The notes: generated by a model not told the origin, from the sequence alone. Positions 43,722-54,834 are shown, numbered from the stretch's first letter. The stretch: DNA of 64,000 bases from Folioceros fuciformis (GCA_049999805.1 JBNGIO010006283.1:25194-89193); one strand, 5' to 3'. Translations and numbers: made by a program.

Positions 43722-45019
43722 GATCCGGATCCGACCTGAGCTGCTCTGCGATCCGATTGCGCCTGGCTCTGCTCTGCTCTACTCTGCTCTACTCAGCTCA
43801 GCTCTGTTCTGTTCTTCTCCGCTCTGCAGCAGCCGCGTCCAAGGAACAGGAGGAAGTCGGAGCGTCGCCCAGGCAGCCGCAGAGAGAAGATGCCCTCCCC
43901 CTTCATCCTCTCTCCACTTCTCCCATCTTTGTGACGGAATTAACAAGGCCGTAATATGGAGCTGGGGCGTAGCCTCCATGGAACGTTCCCTGTCCGCGGG
44001 CATCGGCAGTTAAGTGCTGTTACGGCCCCGTAAACGCAGCTTATCCCATGGTCAAAGGCAGGTCTCGCAAGCAACGGATAGGCCACGCCTCTTCAGCCCG
44101 AGTCGGGCTGTGGACCCCGCCGCAATCAATCCTTGCCCTCTTACAAGTGGAGTATCCCAAGTGCTTCACCGACACACTCGCTCCACCCACAACAGCCCAG
44201 CCCCAGCCCAGCCCCAGCCCAGCCCCAAACACGTCTCACAACGGTCACCATTTCTCTCCATTTCCATCAAATTATGCACATTAATTCAAATAAATGATCA
44301 TACATACATACATATATACATATATACATACATACATACATACATACATACATACATACATACATACATACATACATACATACATACATGTCTCCGTCCT
44401 GGGATAGAAGAGAAAGAATTTTATTGAAGTCCACTAAGGATGGATTTTTGTCATGGGACTGAATTGTCAAACATTGAAAAGAAAAAAAAGACACTTAATA
44501 GCTATTATGAGCATAATGCATGATACGTGAGGTTGAATTGTTGCATATGTCGTGTTCTCATCTTCCACATTTGTTTCAAACAAATTCCTATAATAATAGG
44601 ATCTAGAAAACAAAAGAATCCCTTGAGTGAAAATTTTTTTCGCCGCCACTAGCCAGATAGCCGGTATATGGCTGTGGAAAACTAGCGTCCACCATCATAA
44701 GCTACATCATCTGTCGAAATATGAATATATTTTAAATAATAAATATAAAAATAAATTAAAATAAAATTGTAACAAACTTATATGAAATGTTCTCATTCGT
44801 ACGATGGTGAATAAGAATAATTCAATTCTATCACCACAATTCTCGATACCATTTAGGACAACAAGCTGCGTGCTCAAATTTGTTGTTGGCTTGGATGCGT
44901 TGTTTGTTTCTTTGCTAATTCGGATGGGCTAGCGCCGGCGATGATAATATAGGATTAACAAAGTTGTTATGTTTGTTTTATGGTACATAAGTGTGATTAA
45001 AGAGTACCGATAGATATAT
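43722..45019. other. Low-complexity region between two gaps
   Basis: Starts with a ctctgctctgct-type pyrimidine-rich run, then a cccagccccag repeat (about 44199-44225), a (TACA)n array (listed separately) and AT-rich DNA. No gene supported. Confidence 0.5.
44299..44389. repeat. (TACA)n microsatellite
   Basis: About 90 bp of tacatacata with two tatata interruptions near its left end; strand slippage here would make length vary. Confidence 0.97.
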
Positions 45020-45119
45020 NNNNNNNNNNNNNNNNNNNNNNNNNNNNNNNNNNNNNNNNNNNNNNNNNNNNNNNNNNNNNNNNNNNNNNNNNNNNNNNNN
45101 NNNNNNNNNNNNNNNNNNN
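45020..45119. other. Assembly gap, 100 N, truncating a PPR gene
   Basis: Exactly 100 N. The coding frame of the next gene is already open at the first base after the gap, so its 5' part is missing from the assembly here. Confidence 0.99.
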
Positions 45120-46187
45120 TTACAGAAGGGCAAGCAGCTGCACTCTCAGATCGTCGAAAGAGGACTGCTGGATAACGTAGTGCTGGGCACCTGTCTGGTG
45201 GACATGTATGCCAAATGCGGTGAAGTGGAGGGTGCACGCCAGGTTTTTGATAGCATGAGCACCAAGAATGTGGTGACTTGGAATGCCTTGATATCTGGGT
45301 ACGGTGCCTGTGATGATGGCCAGAGTGCAGTGGCTTTGTTTGAGGAAATGTTAGTTGCCGGTATTGAGCCGGATGTTGCTTCTTTTACCTGCCTTCTAGT
45401 AGCATGCAGTCATGAGGGACTAGTCCGCCAGGGTCGAAAGTACTTCGATTCCATGGCTGAGCAGTATGGCATCAAACCCACTATTGAGCATTACACGTGC
45501 ATGATTGATCTCTTTGGGCGAGCAGGCCATCTAGATGAGGCTGAGCAGATGCTACTGTCATGTGAGGGTCAACTTGATGTTGTGGGATTGACGACTTTGT
45601 TGAATGCATGCCAAAGTCACGGGGATCTAGAGAGGGCTATGTGGTGTTTTGAACGCATTGTTAGGCTGGACCTTCAGGATTTGGCACCTGCATATGTGCT
45701 CATGGCCAAGGCCTACGCAGATGCAGGTAGGTGGGCCGATGTAGACAGGATTGAAAGACAGAGAAGGGCATCGGGAGCGTACAAGAAACCAGCTGTGGCG
45801 AGCATTGAGGTGAATAAGCAGGTACATAGATTTCTGGTGGGAGAAAGGAGAGAGGATATTTTGCTGAAGGTAGAGAGTACGAATGCGCGTGTGAAGCAGG
45901 AAGGAGGCCACGTACCTCACACGAAGTTGGTGTTGAACCCACTGGGTGAGATGAAAAAGGAAGATGCGCTTTGCGGGCATGCTGAGAAGCTGGCGTTGGC
46001 GTTTGGTCTGTTGAGCACTCCGAGTGGGGCACCTCTTGTGGTAACGAAGAATCTACGCATGTGCAGTGACTGCCACAGTTCCACGGAGATCATGTCAAAG
46101 CTTGAACAGAGAAGCATCGTCGTGAGGGATGGGTATCGGGTTCATCGATTCGCAAATGGCTGTTGCAGTTGTAACGGTCGACCGTGA
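45120..46187 (+). CDS. DYW:KP-type PPR protein, 5' part missing in gap (copy 1)
   Basis: 355 codons remain, from LQKGKQLHSQIVERGLLDN to the stop. The last PLS motifs (LVDMYAKCGEVEGARQVF; NVVTWNALISGYGACDDGQ) lead into E1/E2 (YVLMAKAYADAGRWADVDRI), a PG-box region reading KKPAVASIEV, and a complete deaminase domain. This has HAEKLALAFGLL (HxE), CSDCH (CxxC) and HRFANGCCSCNGRP at the C terminus. The zinc ligands are intact. The final GRP and the KKP are features of the DYW:KP group linked to U-to-C editing. The gene is closely related to the next two, with long stretches nearly identical, as in a recent tandem duplication. Target RNA unknown. Confidence 0.88.
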   Translation, partial: LQKGKQLHSQIVERGLLDNVVLGTCLVDMYAKCGEVEGARQVFDSMSTKNVVTWNALISGYGACDDGQSAVALFEEMLVAGIEPDVASFTCLLVACSHEGLVRQGRKYFDSMAEQYGIKPTIEHYTCMIDLFGRAGHLDEAEQMLLSCEGQLDVVGLTTLLNACQSHGDLERAMWCFERIVRLDLQDLAPAYVLMAKAYADAGRWADVDRIERQRRASGAYKKPAVASIEVNKQVHRFLVGERREDILLKVESTNARVKQEGGHVPHTKLVLNPLGEMKKEDALCGHAEKLALAFGLLSTPSGAPLVVTKNLRMCSDCHSSTEIMSKLEQRSIVVRDGYRVHRFANGCCSCNGRP

Positions 46188-46630
46188 GAAAAATGGAGAA
46201 CGAGCGAGTGCTCAAATGTCTAGGCGCCAGAGAATATTTCTTGTGGGGCCAATACGGTCGGTGAGGAGCTTCATTCCTGTCCAAATGGATCCATGGACAT
46301 GGATCGCTAACAGTGATTCCCGTCTCAGCACAATAGAGACAATTAAAACGACAGACACAGCAGAGACGGTCAGAATCAAAAGAGTCTCTCTTCTTCAGGA
46401 CTGAAGAAATTGCCAAATGATTCACTCAATAGAGCGGTATTAATGCTTGGGATACCAGTCCGTCGGGGTTCAAAACTTCAACACCATGTCGAACTGTTTG
46501 GTCCGCGCTCAAAATGTACGTGGAAGACCGTGTCCAGTATACTTCAGGGTGGTATGATCCTGCACAGTGCCCGGGCATCCTGATGCCATGGTCTGTTGTC
46601 AGGCTATCTTGCGACAGTGGTCCCTAAACG
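46188..46630. other. Intergenic spacer of the PPR array
   Basis: About 440 bp. The last 80 bp, before ATG 46631, resemble the sequence before the next copy's ATG at 49743 (both contain gccatggtctg and cgatggccac), so the duplicated unit extends upstream of the start codon. Confidence 0.6.
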
Positions 46631-49336
46631 ATGGCCACAGTAAGGCAACCGGACCCGTTGTGGACCCAGCAATTGGGTCTGTGTACAGGGATTCTACCAG
46701 GAGCTCCCGCTCACCTCACCTCAGGGGTTCAACCCCTGGCAAACAACCAAGCTTCTAAGTGTAGCCGTGCAAGATGCAGCACAGGCCCAGTTTCGAGAAA
46801 AGTTGTGGGTGGGGACGGGTTTTGCAGCGATGGGCGTTGCCAGGAGCAGGAGCACCTGTGGCAACAATTGTTCTTGGACCCTACTATGTGGTGGGATTAC
46901 AGAAGAGATAAGAGGAGCTCCCGATCGCCGGATTTCCGGAGGAAGGGGTCCGGCGAGGTCCTGTGGTTAAACAATTTGTGTAAGCCAGCTTGGGTTGATG
47001 AGCAGCTCGTTTCCTTGGATATGCAGATGGGTCACGGTCACGGTGCCCTCCCTTTCAAGCCGGGTTCTCCAGAGAAGCTGGAACTTGGCACTCGTGCAGG
47101 ATTGGAAATGGACGTGGTAACGCCTAGAACCGTGAGCATCCTATGCCAGCAGAGAAAGCTTTCTGAAGCCATTGCAGCCCTGGAATCTCTGCTGCTGACA
47201 GACTTTGCTATTTCGCAGTCTTTGCTTTGCACTGTGCTCAAACTGTGTACAACTAAGAAGGATTTCGCTGTGGGGCGACGAGTTCATGATCTGTGTGTGA
47301 AGCTTGGGTACGAGTCGATTGCGTACATGGGGAACCATATCCTGCGCATGTATGCAAGTGGAGGAAGGCTAGAGGAGGCCATGGATGTGTTCACCAGGGT
47401 AGGAAAACCAGATGTTTTCACGTGGTCTTCCATCATCTCTGCACATGCTAAACATGGGAAACCCAATGAGGCAGTACAACTGTACCATGAGATGCGCAGG
47501 TCGGGAGTGAAGCCGGATGCTCACGTCTTTGCAGCTGCCCTTCAAGCTTGTGCATTTGCCTCTGACTTGGAATCTGGCAGGAAAGTGCACGGCGACGTAT
47601 TGCAGAGTGCCATCCATCCTGACTTGTTTGTTGGGGCCATCCTGGTGGACATGTATGCAAAATGTGGTGAACTGAGAGACGCACGCCTGGTTTTCGAAAG
47701 CTTGCCCAAGAAGGATGTGGTGACATGGACGGCCCTGATTGCTGGCTACGCACACCAAGGTCTCGGGCAAGAGGCGCTGGCTCTCTATGAGCAAATGGAG
47801 CAGGAGGGCCTGATTGTGGCTGACCACGTTACTTTCGCTTGCCTTCTGAAGGCCTGTGCTAGCGTTGGTGCCTTACAGAAGGGCAGGCATCTGCACTCAC
47901 AGATTGTGGAACGAGGAAAGCTGGACAATGTACTGGTGGGAAATTGCCTGGTGGACATGTATGCAAAATGTGGCGAACTGAAATGTGCACGAGAAGTTTT
48001 TGAAAGCCTGGCCATGAAGGATGTCGTGACATGGAATGCGCTCTTATCTGGGTATGCAAGGTGTGGTGAACTGGCAAATGCACGCCTGGTTTTTGACAGC
48101 ATGAACACAAAGGATGTAGTGTCATGGAACGTCCTCATCGCTGGGTATGAACAGCAAGAACTTGGACAAGAGTCGCTTGTTCTGTATGGGCAAATGGAGG
48201 AAGCAGGCCTGCTTTTGGCTGACGATATTACTTATGCTTGCGTTCTGAAGGCCTGCGGGAGCACCGGTGCCTTACAGAAGGGCAGGCAGCTGCACTCGCA
48301 GATTGTGAAAAGGGGACAGCTGGACAGCGTAGTATTAGGCACCTGCCTGGTGGACATGTATGCAAAATGTGGTGAACTGGGAGATGCACGCCAGGTTTTT
48401 GATAGCATGAACTCAAAGAATGTGGTGACATGGAATGCCCTGATATCTGGGTATGGTGCTTGCGATGATGGTCAGAGGGCACTAGCTTGTTTTCGTGAGA
48501 TGTTAGTTGCCGGGATTCTGCCAGATGCTTCCACCTTCAGTTGCCTTCTTGTAGCATGCAGTCATGAGGGGCTGGTGAACGAGGGTCGCAAGCTCTTTGA
48601 TTCCATGGCTGAAGAGCATGGCATCAAACCTGCTATTGAGCATTACACCTGCATGATTGATCTTCTTGGCCGGGCAGGCCATTTAGACGAGGCAGAGAAG
48701 ATGCTATTGTCATGTAAAGGCGAATCCGACGTTGTTGGATTGACGACTTTGTTGAATGCCTGCAAAAGGCACGGGGATATAGAGAGGGCGATTTGGTGCT
48801 TTGAAAGCATCGTTAGGCTGGCCCCCCAGGATGCGCGCCCGTACGTGCTCATGGCCAATGCCTATGCAGATGCAGGTAGGTGGACCGATGTAGACAGGAT
48901 AGAAATGGAGAGAAGGGTAGTAGGAGCTAACAAGAAACCTGCAGTTGCCACCATTGAGGTGAAAGAGGAGGTACATACATTTTTGGTGGGAGAAAGGAGG
49001 GAGGATATTGCGCTCAAGATAGAGAGCACGAATGCACGTCTGAAGGAGGAGGGAGGCCATGCACCTCACACACAGCTGGTGTTGAAGCCCCTGGGTGAGA
49101 AGGAGAAGGAAGATGCGCTTTGTGGCCATGCTGAGAAGCTAGCTCTGGCATTCGGTCTGTTGAACACTCCGAGTGGGACACCTCTGGTGGTGACGAAGAA
49201 TCTACGCATGTGCAGTGACTGCCACAGTTCCACTGAGATCATGTCAAGACTAGAGCAGAGACACATTGTTGTAAGAGACGGATACCGTGTGCATCGATTC
49301 GCAAATGGCTGTTGCAGTTGTAAGGGTAGACCCTGA
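46631..49336 (+). CDS. DYW:KP-type PPR protein (copy 2), putative U-to-C editing factor
   Basis: An intronless frame of 901 aa from ATG 46631. About 160 residues of low similarity to known domains come first. PLS motifs follow from about residue 170, e.g. LRMYASGGRLEEAMDVF, VFTWSSIISAHAKHGK, and three LVDMYAKCGEL-type S motifs. Then come E1/E2 (YVLMANAYADAGRWTDVDRI), NKKPAVATIEV in place of the usual PG box, and a DYW deaminase with HAEKLALAFGLL, CSDCH and terminal CCSCKGRP. Such proteins bind a site a few bases upstream of the edited nucleotide in organelle RNA. Synthetic KP-domain PPRs have been reported to aminate U to C. No clear transit peptide is visible at the annotated start (MATVRQPDPLWTQQ), although copy 3 begins the same way, so both share this start. 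Function is inferred from the domain. Confidence 0.9.
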   Translation: MATVRQPDPLWTQQLGLCTGILPGAPAHLTSGVQPLANNQASKCSRARCSTGPVSRKVVGGDGFCSDGRCQEQEHLWQQLFLDPTMWWDYRRDKRSSRSPDFRRKGSGEVLWLNNLCKPAWVDEQLVSLDMQMGHGHGALPFKPGSPEKLELGTRAGLEMDVVTPRTVSILCQQRKLSEAIAALESLLLTDFAISQSLLCTVLKLCTTKKDFAVGRRVHDLCVKLGYESIAYMGNHILRMYASGGRLEEAMDVFTRVGKPDVFTWSSIISAHAKHGKPNEAVQLYHEMRRSGVKPDAHVFAAALQACAFASDLESGRKVHGDVLQSAIHPDLFVGAILVDMYAKCGELRDARLVFESLPKKDVVTWTALIAGYAHQGLGQEALALYEQMEQEGLIVADHVTFACLLKACASVGALQKGRHLHSQIVERGKLDNVLVGNCLVDMYAKCGELKCAREVFESLAMKDVVTWNALLSGYARCGELANARLVFDSMNTKDVVSWNVLIAGYEQQELGQESLVLYGQMEEAGLLLADDITYACVLKACGSTGALQKGRQLHSQIVKRGQLDSVVLGTCLVDMYAKCGELGDARQVFDSMNSKNVVTWNALISGYGACDDGQRALACFREMLVAGILPDASTFSCLLVACSHEGLVNEGRKLFDSMAEEHGIKPAIEHYTCMIDLLGRAGHLDEAEKMLLSCKGESDVVGLTTLLNACKRHGDIERAIWCFESIVRLAPQDARPYVLMANAYADAGRWTDVDRIEMERRVVGANKKPAVATIEVKEEVHTFLVGERREDIALKIESTNARLKEEGGHAPHTQLVLKPLGEKEKEDALCGHAEKLALAFGLLNTPSGTPLVVTKNLRMCSDCHSSTEIMSRLEQRHIVVRDGYRVHRFANGCCSCKGRP

Positions 49337-49742
49337 GGATAACCAAGAAGTGGTCACGTATCGATGTGTTTCTGAGGATGACCGCAAATGGCTACGAGCT
49401 CCATCTCTGTCCAAAGCCAGGCACTTGAACATGGATTGCAACCACTCATCCACCTCCCATGATCACGGAGTGATCTAGACTCATCAGAATCGAATGCATT
49501 TCTCGCGTTGTAGAACATGAAAGCTGTGTCGGTAATAGGGGTCCAACGAACGATGCTCGACGTTTCAGTCTTGGTTCAAGAGCGTTGGTACCACCAGGTG
49601 TTAAATTTCTCTGCGTACCACAGCCCAGTGGCGCCTATGAAGGCGTCTCCGACATCCTCCACGGTGTTGTGGTGATGCGTTGTAGCTGGGAGTCCTGCCA
49701 TGGTCTGCTGTTAGTGTCATCTCCCGACAGGGGTCCTGAACG
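49337..49742. other. Intergenic spacer of the PPR array
   Basis: About 400 bp between copies 2 and 3; the sequence just before 49743 matches that before 46631. No other gene. Confidence 0.55.
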
Positions 49743-52043
49743 ATGGCCACGGTATGGCATCTGGACCCGTTGTGGACCCAACAACCGGCTGTGTGTACAG
49801 GGAGTCTACGAAGAGGTCCCGCTCACCACATCTTAGGGAGTCAAAGCCTGGCAAGCGAAGCCTCCAGGTACAGCAGTGGAAGGAGCCCAGCACTCCCGAG
49901 AAAGTGTGTGGGTGGGGAGGGATCTTCCAGGGATGGCCGTTGCCAGGAGCAGGAGCACTTGTCTGGCGAGGTCCTGTGGATAAACGACATGTTGAGGCCA
50001 ACTTGGGTTGATGAGCAGCTCGTATCCTTGGATTTGAATGTCGGTCAAGGAGGCTCTCCTTTGAAGTCGAGGTCTCCGGATAAGGATAAGCCTGAACTTG
50101 GCAGGCGTGCAGGGTCGGAAATTGGCGTGGTGATGGCTGGAACCGTGAGCATGCTGTGTGAGCAGGGTAAGCTTTGTGAAGCTGTTGGAGCCCTGGAATC
50201 TCTGGCGCAGACAGACTCTGCTATTCCTCGGTCTCTGTTTTGCACAGTGTTGAAACTGTGTACAGCGAAGAAGGATCTGGTTGTGGGGCGACGAGTTCAT
50301 CATCTCATCGTCAAAATCGGGTACGAGGCAATCGCATACGTGGGGAACCATATCCTGCGCATGTATGCAAGTGGGGGCCGGCTAGAGGAGGCCATGGATG
50401 TGTTCACCAGGGTAGGCAAACCAGATGTTTTCACCTGGTCTTCCATCATCTCTGCACATACTAAGCATGGGAAACCGAATGAGGCCGTACAACTGTACCA
50501 TGAAATGCGCAGGTCCGGTGTGAAGGCGGATCCTCACGCCTTCGTGGCTGCTCTTCAAGCTTGTGCATTTGCCGCTGATTTAGAGTCTGGCAGACAAGTA
50601 CACTGTGATGTGGTGCGAAGTGGCATTCCTGCTGACTCGTTTGTGGGCGCCAGCCTGGTGGACATGTACGCGAAATGTGGTGAACTGGGAGATGCACGCC
50701 TGGTTTTTGACAACATGGCCACAAAGAATGTGGTGACATGGAATAGCCTGGTAGCTGGGTATGCAAAATGTGGTGAACTGGGAGATGCACGCCAGGTTTT
50801 TGACAGCATGGTCACCAAGGACGTGGTGTCATGGAATGCCATGATTGCGGGGTATGCACAGCATGGACTTGGCCAAGAGTCGCTGCTTCTCTATGGACAA
50901 ATGCAACGAGATGGCCTCATTTTGGCCAACCATGTTACCTTTACTTGCCTTCTGAAGGCCTGTGGAAGCACTGGTGCGTTGCAGAAGGGCAGGCAGCTGC
51001 ACTCACAGATTGTGGGAAGAGGACTGCTGGATAACATAGTCTTGGGCAACTGCCTGGTGGACATGTATGCCAAATGTGGTGAAATGGAAGAGGCACGCCA
51101 GGTTTTTGACAGCATGAGCACAAAGAGTGTGGTGTCGTGGAATGCGCTCATATCTGGGTATGGCACTTGTGATGATGGTCGGAGAGCACTAGCTTGCTTT
51201 GAGGAGATGTTAGTTGCCGGCGTTCAGCCTGATAGTGCTACTTTTAGCTGCCTTCTAGCAGCATGCAGTCATGAGGGACTGGTCCATGAGGGTCGCAAGC
51301 ACTTTGATTCCATGGCTGGACAGCATGGCATCAAACCTACTATTGAGCATTACACCTGCATGATCGATCTTCTTGGGCGTGCGGGCCATTTAGAAGAGGC
51401 AGAGGAAATGTTACTGTCATGTGAGGGCCAAAGTGATGTTGTAGGATTGAGGTCTTTGTTGAATGCCTGCAAAAACCATGGCGATATAGAGAGGGCGAGG
51501 TGGTGTTTTGAAAATATTGTGAAGCTGGCCCCCCAGGATGCGCCTGCATATGTGCTCATGGCCAATGCCTACGCAGATGCCGGGAGGTGGACCGATGTGG
51601 ACAGCGTTGAGACAAGGAGAAGGGTGGCGGGAGCTAACAAAAAACCAGCTGTGGCGACCATTGAGGTTGATGAGAAGGTGCATAGATTTCTGGTGGGAGA
51701 AAGGAGGGAGGATATTGCGCTCAAGGTAGAGAGCACGAATTCACGTCTGAAGCAGGAAGGGGGCCACGTACCTCACACAAAGCTCGTGTTGAAGCCTCTT
51801 GGTGAGAAGGAAAAGGAAGATGTGCTTTGTGGTCATGCCGAGAAGCTGGCTTTGGCGTTTGGTCTGTTGAACACTCCCAGTGGGACACCTCTGGTGGTGA
51901 CGAAGAATCTACGCATGTGCAGTGACTGCCACAGTTCCACGCAGATCATGTCAAGGCTTGAAAAGAGACACATCGTGGTCAGGGATGGATACCGTGTGCA
52001 TCGATTCGCGAATGGGAGCTGCAGTTGTAAGGGTCGACCGTGA
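49743..52043 (+). CDS. DYW:KP-type PPR protein (copy 3), putative U-to-C editing factor
   Basis: An intronless frame of 766 aa. It shares its N terminus with copy 2 (WHLDPLWTQQ; GRCQEQEHL; WVDEQLVSLD) and most PPR motifs, but it is 135 residues shorter and has fewer motifs, so motif number has changed since duplication. The MDVFTRVGKPDVFTWSSIISAH block is shared word for word with copy 2. The C-terminal half has NKKPAVATIEVDEKVHRFLVGERRED, HAEKLALAFGLLNTPSGTPL, NLRMCSDCHSSTQIM and the end HRFANGSCSCKGRP. Zinc ligands (H-x-E, CxxC and CxC) are intact. Differences in motif number and in the fifth and last motif positions should give it a different RNA target from copy 2. Confidence 0.9.
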   Translation: MATVWHLDPLWTQQPAVCTGSLRRGPAHHILGSQSLASEASRYSSGRSPALPRKCVGGEGSSRDGRCQEQEHLSGEVLWINDMLRPTWVDEQLVSLDLNVGQGGSPLKSRSPDKDKPELGRRAGSEIGVVMAGTVSMLCEQGKLCEAVGALESLAQTDSAIPRSLFCTVLKLCTAKKDLVVGRRVHHLIVKIGYEAIAYVGNHILRMYASGGRLEEAMDVFTRVGKPDVFTWSSIISAHTKHGKPNEAVQLYHEMRRSGVKADPHAFVAALQACAFAADLESGRQVHCDVVRSGIPADSFVGASLVDMYAKCGELGDARLVFDNMATKNVVTWNSLVAGYAKCGELGDARQVFDSMVTKDVVSWNAMIAGYAQHGLGQESLLLYGQMQRDGLILANHVTFTCLLKACGSTGALQKGRQLHSQIVGRGLLDNIVLGNCLVDMYAKCGEMEEARQVFDSMSTKSVVSWNALISGYGTCDDGRRALACFEEMLVAGVQPDSATFSCLLAACSHEGLVHEGRKHFDSMAGQHGIKPTIEHYTCMIDLLGRAGHLEEAEEMLLSCEGQSDVVGLRSLLNACKNHGDIERARWCFENIVKLAPQDAPAYVLMANAYADAGRWTDVDSVETRRRVAGANKKPAVATIEVDEKVHRFLVGERREDIALKVESTNSRLKQEGGHVPHTKLVLKPLGEKEKEDVLCGHAEKLALAFGLLNTPSGTPLVVTKNLRMCSDCHSSTQIMSRLEKRHIVVRDGYRVHRFANGSCSCKGRP

Positions 52044-52513
52044 GACAAATGAAGAACTACACAGTACTGAAGTGCGCATGCATCAGAGAATTTTACGTCT
52101 GTCCCTAAGGGGCCGACGGGGAAACAGATTACGATATTCATCCGCCTCGCATCAAATCGCTGAAGTATAACACGCGGAAGAAGCTCTCACGTAATGACAA
52201 ATTGTACACCTCGCTTTCGCGAGTCCATTCCACAACTTGATCCACTGCTAGCAGTATGGGCTTGGATGGACACCTTCGCTGGGAACTTACGCTGAGCCAG
52301 GTATGAATCTTCGTGTACATGCAATGACGATCACGGTTGGGGTCTTCCTGTAGAAGAGATATCCCCTCTGAGAAAAGCAAAATCTCACACTGTCGACTCT
52401 AGGCTAGCACAACTACATTTGAGGATACGGAGACGTACCTGGGCGATCAATCGGCCATGGTACTCAAAATTTTCTCACTGGACTGCAATTTTTTAGGCAA
52501 CGACGAATCTCCA
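52044..52513. other. Intergenic between PPR array and UTP6
   Basis: About 470 bp between convergent stops; no further exon recognised. Confidence 0.4.
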
Positions 52514-54834
52514 CTACAACGTGAGCTGATGATAGGCATCGGTGAAAGCAGTTGAATCTCGCAAGGTCTTCCTTGCACGCCAGTGCACTGCTCCAGCAGC
52601 TTCTATATTCCCAGCCTGCATTGATCAAACAAGGAGAACATATTGTTAAACCCTGATCTTGACACTCAGGTTTTACACAGGCAACAGCCGTGTGAAAAGT
52701 TTACCTGCAGTTCCTGCTGGCAGTACTCCAGCCATAATTGAGTGTCTTCCCTTCCGTGCTGCTTCACGGCCAGGTCAAACAACTTGCGCATGTTTCCAAA
52801 TGCATCCACGTCTCCAAGACTGGCTGTGCGTGACTCAATGGTTATGCTATGACGGATCAAGTTAATGCTTGGACCAGGTAGAGCTAACAGGCTGCACAAG
52901 ATCAGGTTTCCAGGTCATTGAAAATGAAGCTAACGTATAATCGAACAGAAGGGTAGCCCGGAAAAGAAGATAGCAGTACCGCTTGTAAGCCTGGCGAGCT
53001 CGTTCAATCCCTTGACTGATTAGGATCCAATCCACTACCATGATGGCCAGATCTGCTCCTGCTTCACCAGCCGTGCCACTTGCAAAAGATGCTTCTAGAA
53101 TCTCCAATAGAGTGCTAAACTTGCTGTCGTGCCTCGAGAAGAACTCCATGGCCTGTAGTTGCACAAGGATCCGCAGTTTAGTGTGCATAAAACACTATGA
53201 CAGCCATGAGGAAGGAGGAAATTAGCTCTGGTCGTCATACCATCTGCCAGATAGGTTTGGCTTCGACAATGGAGACAGATTTCAGGGCATGAAGGAAAAG
53301 ATTTGAGAGATCGCCTCTTTCTCTCTCTGTGGACAGGGGCCTCCTTAGCTCCATTGACAGTCGTACATGCCACAGCTTGGAAGACTTGGGGAAGGACTGG
53401 GCACAGAAGTCAGCAGCCAATTTCTGTGCCTCCTCAAGCTTGCCCCACCTAAGCAAAAGGGAAAGGTGCCCATGAGCAACGACCTCACTGGAGAAGCCCT
53501 TTTCTGCTGCTGATTTGTAAAGATATAGCTGCCTCTCAGCAATCTCATATCCTCTCTGAGCTGCCCTAATGCCATTACTTTCCATATCCACATCCTCATG
53601 CTCCAACAGGTCTTCAAGAAATCTTATGTAAAGCTCATACATGCGGACTGTAGACACTGATTTGAGAGCATCTTCATACACCTACACAAGAAATGATGAT
53701 CAATTTCTTGAAGGGCCTGTGGTGGGTTTCAGATATAATATTTCAGAACAACCAACCAAAGGGAGGGGCCTTGCATCTCACCTTGACTGCCCTTTGAAGT
53801 GATTCATCAAAACCTATCTTCGATAATGACCGAAGATGCTGTTTGGCTTTCCAATCCCAGGTAGCCTCATCAGTACGGAAGTCTTTTTCCAAGCTGTCAC
53901 ATATGTCATTCTCGATCCTCTCTGCTTCAGGTAGATCGAAGCCCTGAAGTAGCTCCACAAACCGGCGTCGAAAAGCGAAACTGGAGGGAATCTTCTCGAC
54001 AGCATTCCGGAAAATGGTGAGAGCAATTTGATAAGTGGGATGCTCAGCTCTTACTGGTGCCGCAGAGTCACCTGTCAAAGCTGGTGCTTGATCACTCTTG
54101 ACACCTGAATCTGAATCCAGACCAAGAACAAGCCTTCTAGCCTGGAGCTTCTGTGCATATGTAAGCTCCATCGTGAAGTACTCATGCCATAAGGATTGGG
54201 CTCGAGGACATGCTCGAATGCCCTCCAGCATTAGCGCTCTCGCAGCCTCGACGTTTAAGTTGCGCTCAAATTCCCAAGCGGCAGCGTACATCCACAGGCC
54301 AGGGACAGTAGAATGCAGCTGCAACGCCTTGGCCATGACCTAAGGAGGTAACGACGCATCCTGGTGAACACCGAAGACATCTGTGCCAAGAGCAAGGAAC
54401 ACAGCAATTTTTGGATGCAAGCACAAGCAAACCTTCTGCAGGCGTCGGGGGCCGTGGCTTCTGCAAAATTCCATGTACCGTAGCCAGAGCTTGAGGTCGC
54501 CCTTGAACCTGGTGACGGCACGCTGGTAGATGAGCATGATGCGCATTACCAAGGAGCGATCGGATAGGGAGGAACGCCATCTCTTTCCAGAAGCCTTGAG
54601 GCCCCTCACAAGAGCCTTTTTGCGCAGCTTGCGCAGAGCTTCCAACTGCAGCTCGTACTGGATGTAGCTGAGAAAGTCTTGCTTGAGCACCGAGTGCCTC
54701 TTGAGCAGATATTCAAAGTTGGTACGCCTCTTCACGATTTCCTTGATCTCGGCTGGAGAAAAAAGACCGCGCTTCTCCAAATCTTCGAGCTCCGGGAGCG
54801 TTCGCTCCAAGTAGTAACGGACTGTGTCCGCCAT
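52514..54834 (-). CDS. UTP6: U3 small nucleolar RNA-associated protein 6 (SSU processome)
   Basis: Six exons, 54834-54433, 54339-53782, 53681-53241, 53152-52980, 52891-52705 and 52615-52514, give 620 aa. UTP6 is a UTP-B subunit of the 90S pre-ribosome, needed for 18S rRNA processing in the nucleolus. The start MADTVRYYLERTLPELEDLEKRGLFSPAEI and the FEYLLKRHSVLKQDFLSYIQYE segment are the family's N-terminal domain. HAT (half-a-TPR) repeats follow: LWLRYMEFCRSHG, PGLWMYAAAWEFERNLNVEAARALMLEG, LWHEYFTMELTYAQKLQARR, and further ones to LWLEYCQQELQAGN. The end AVHWRARKTLRDS is typical. Exon 5 was joined through the acceptor at 52892 to preserve YKRLLALPGPS. Confidence 0.94.
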
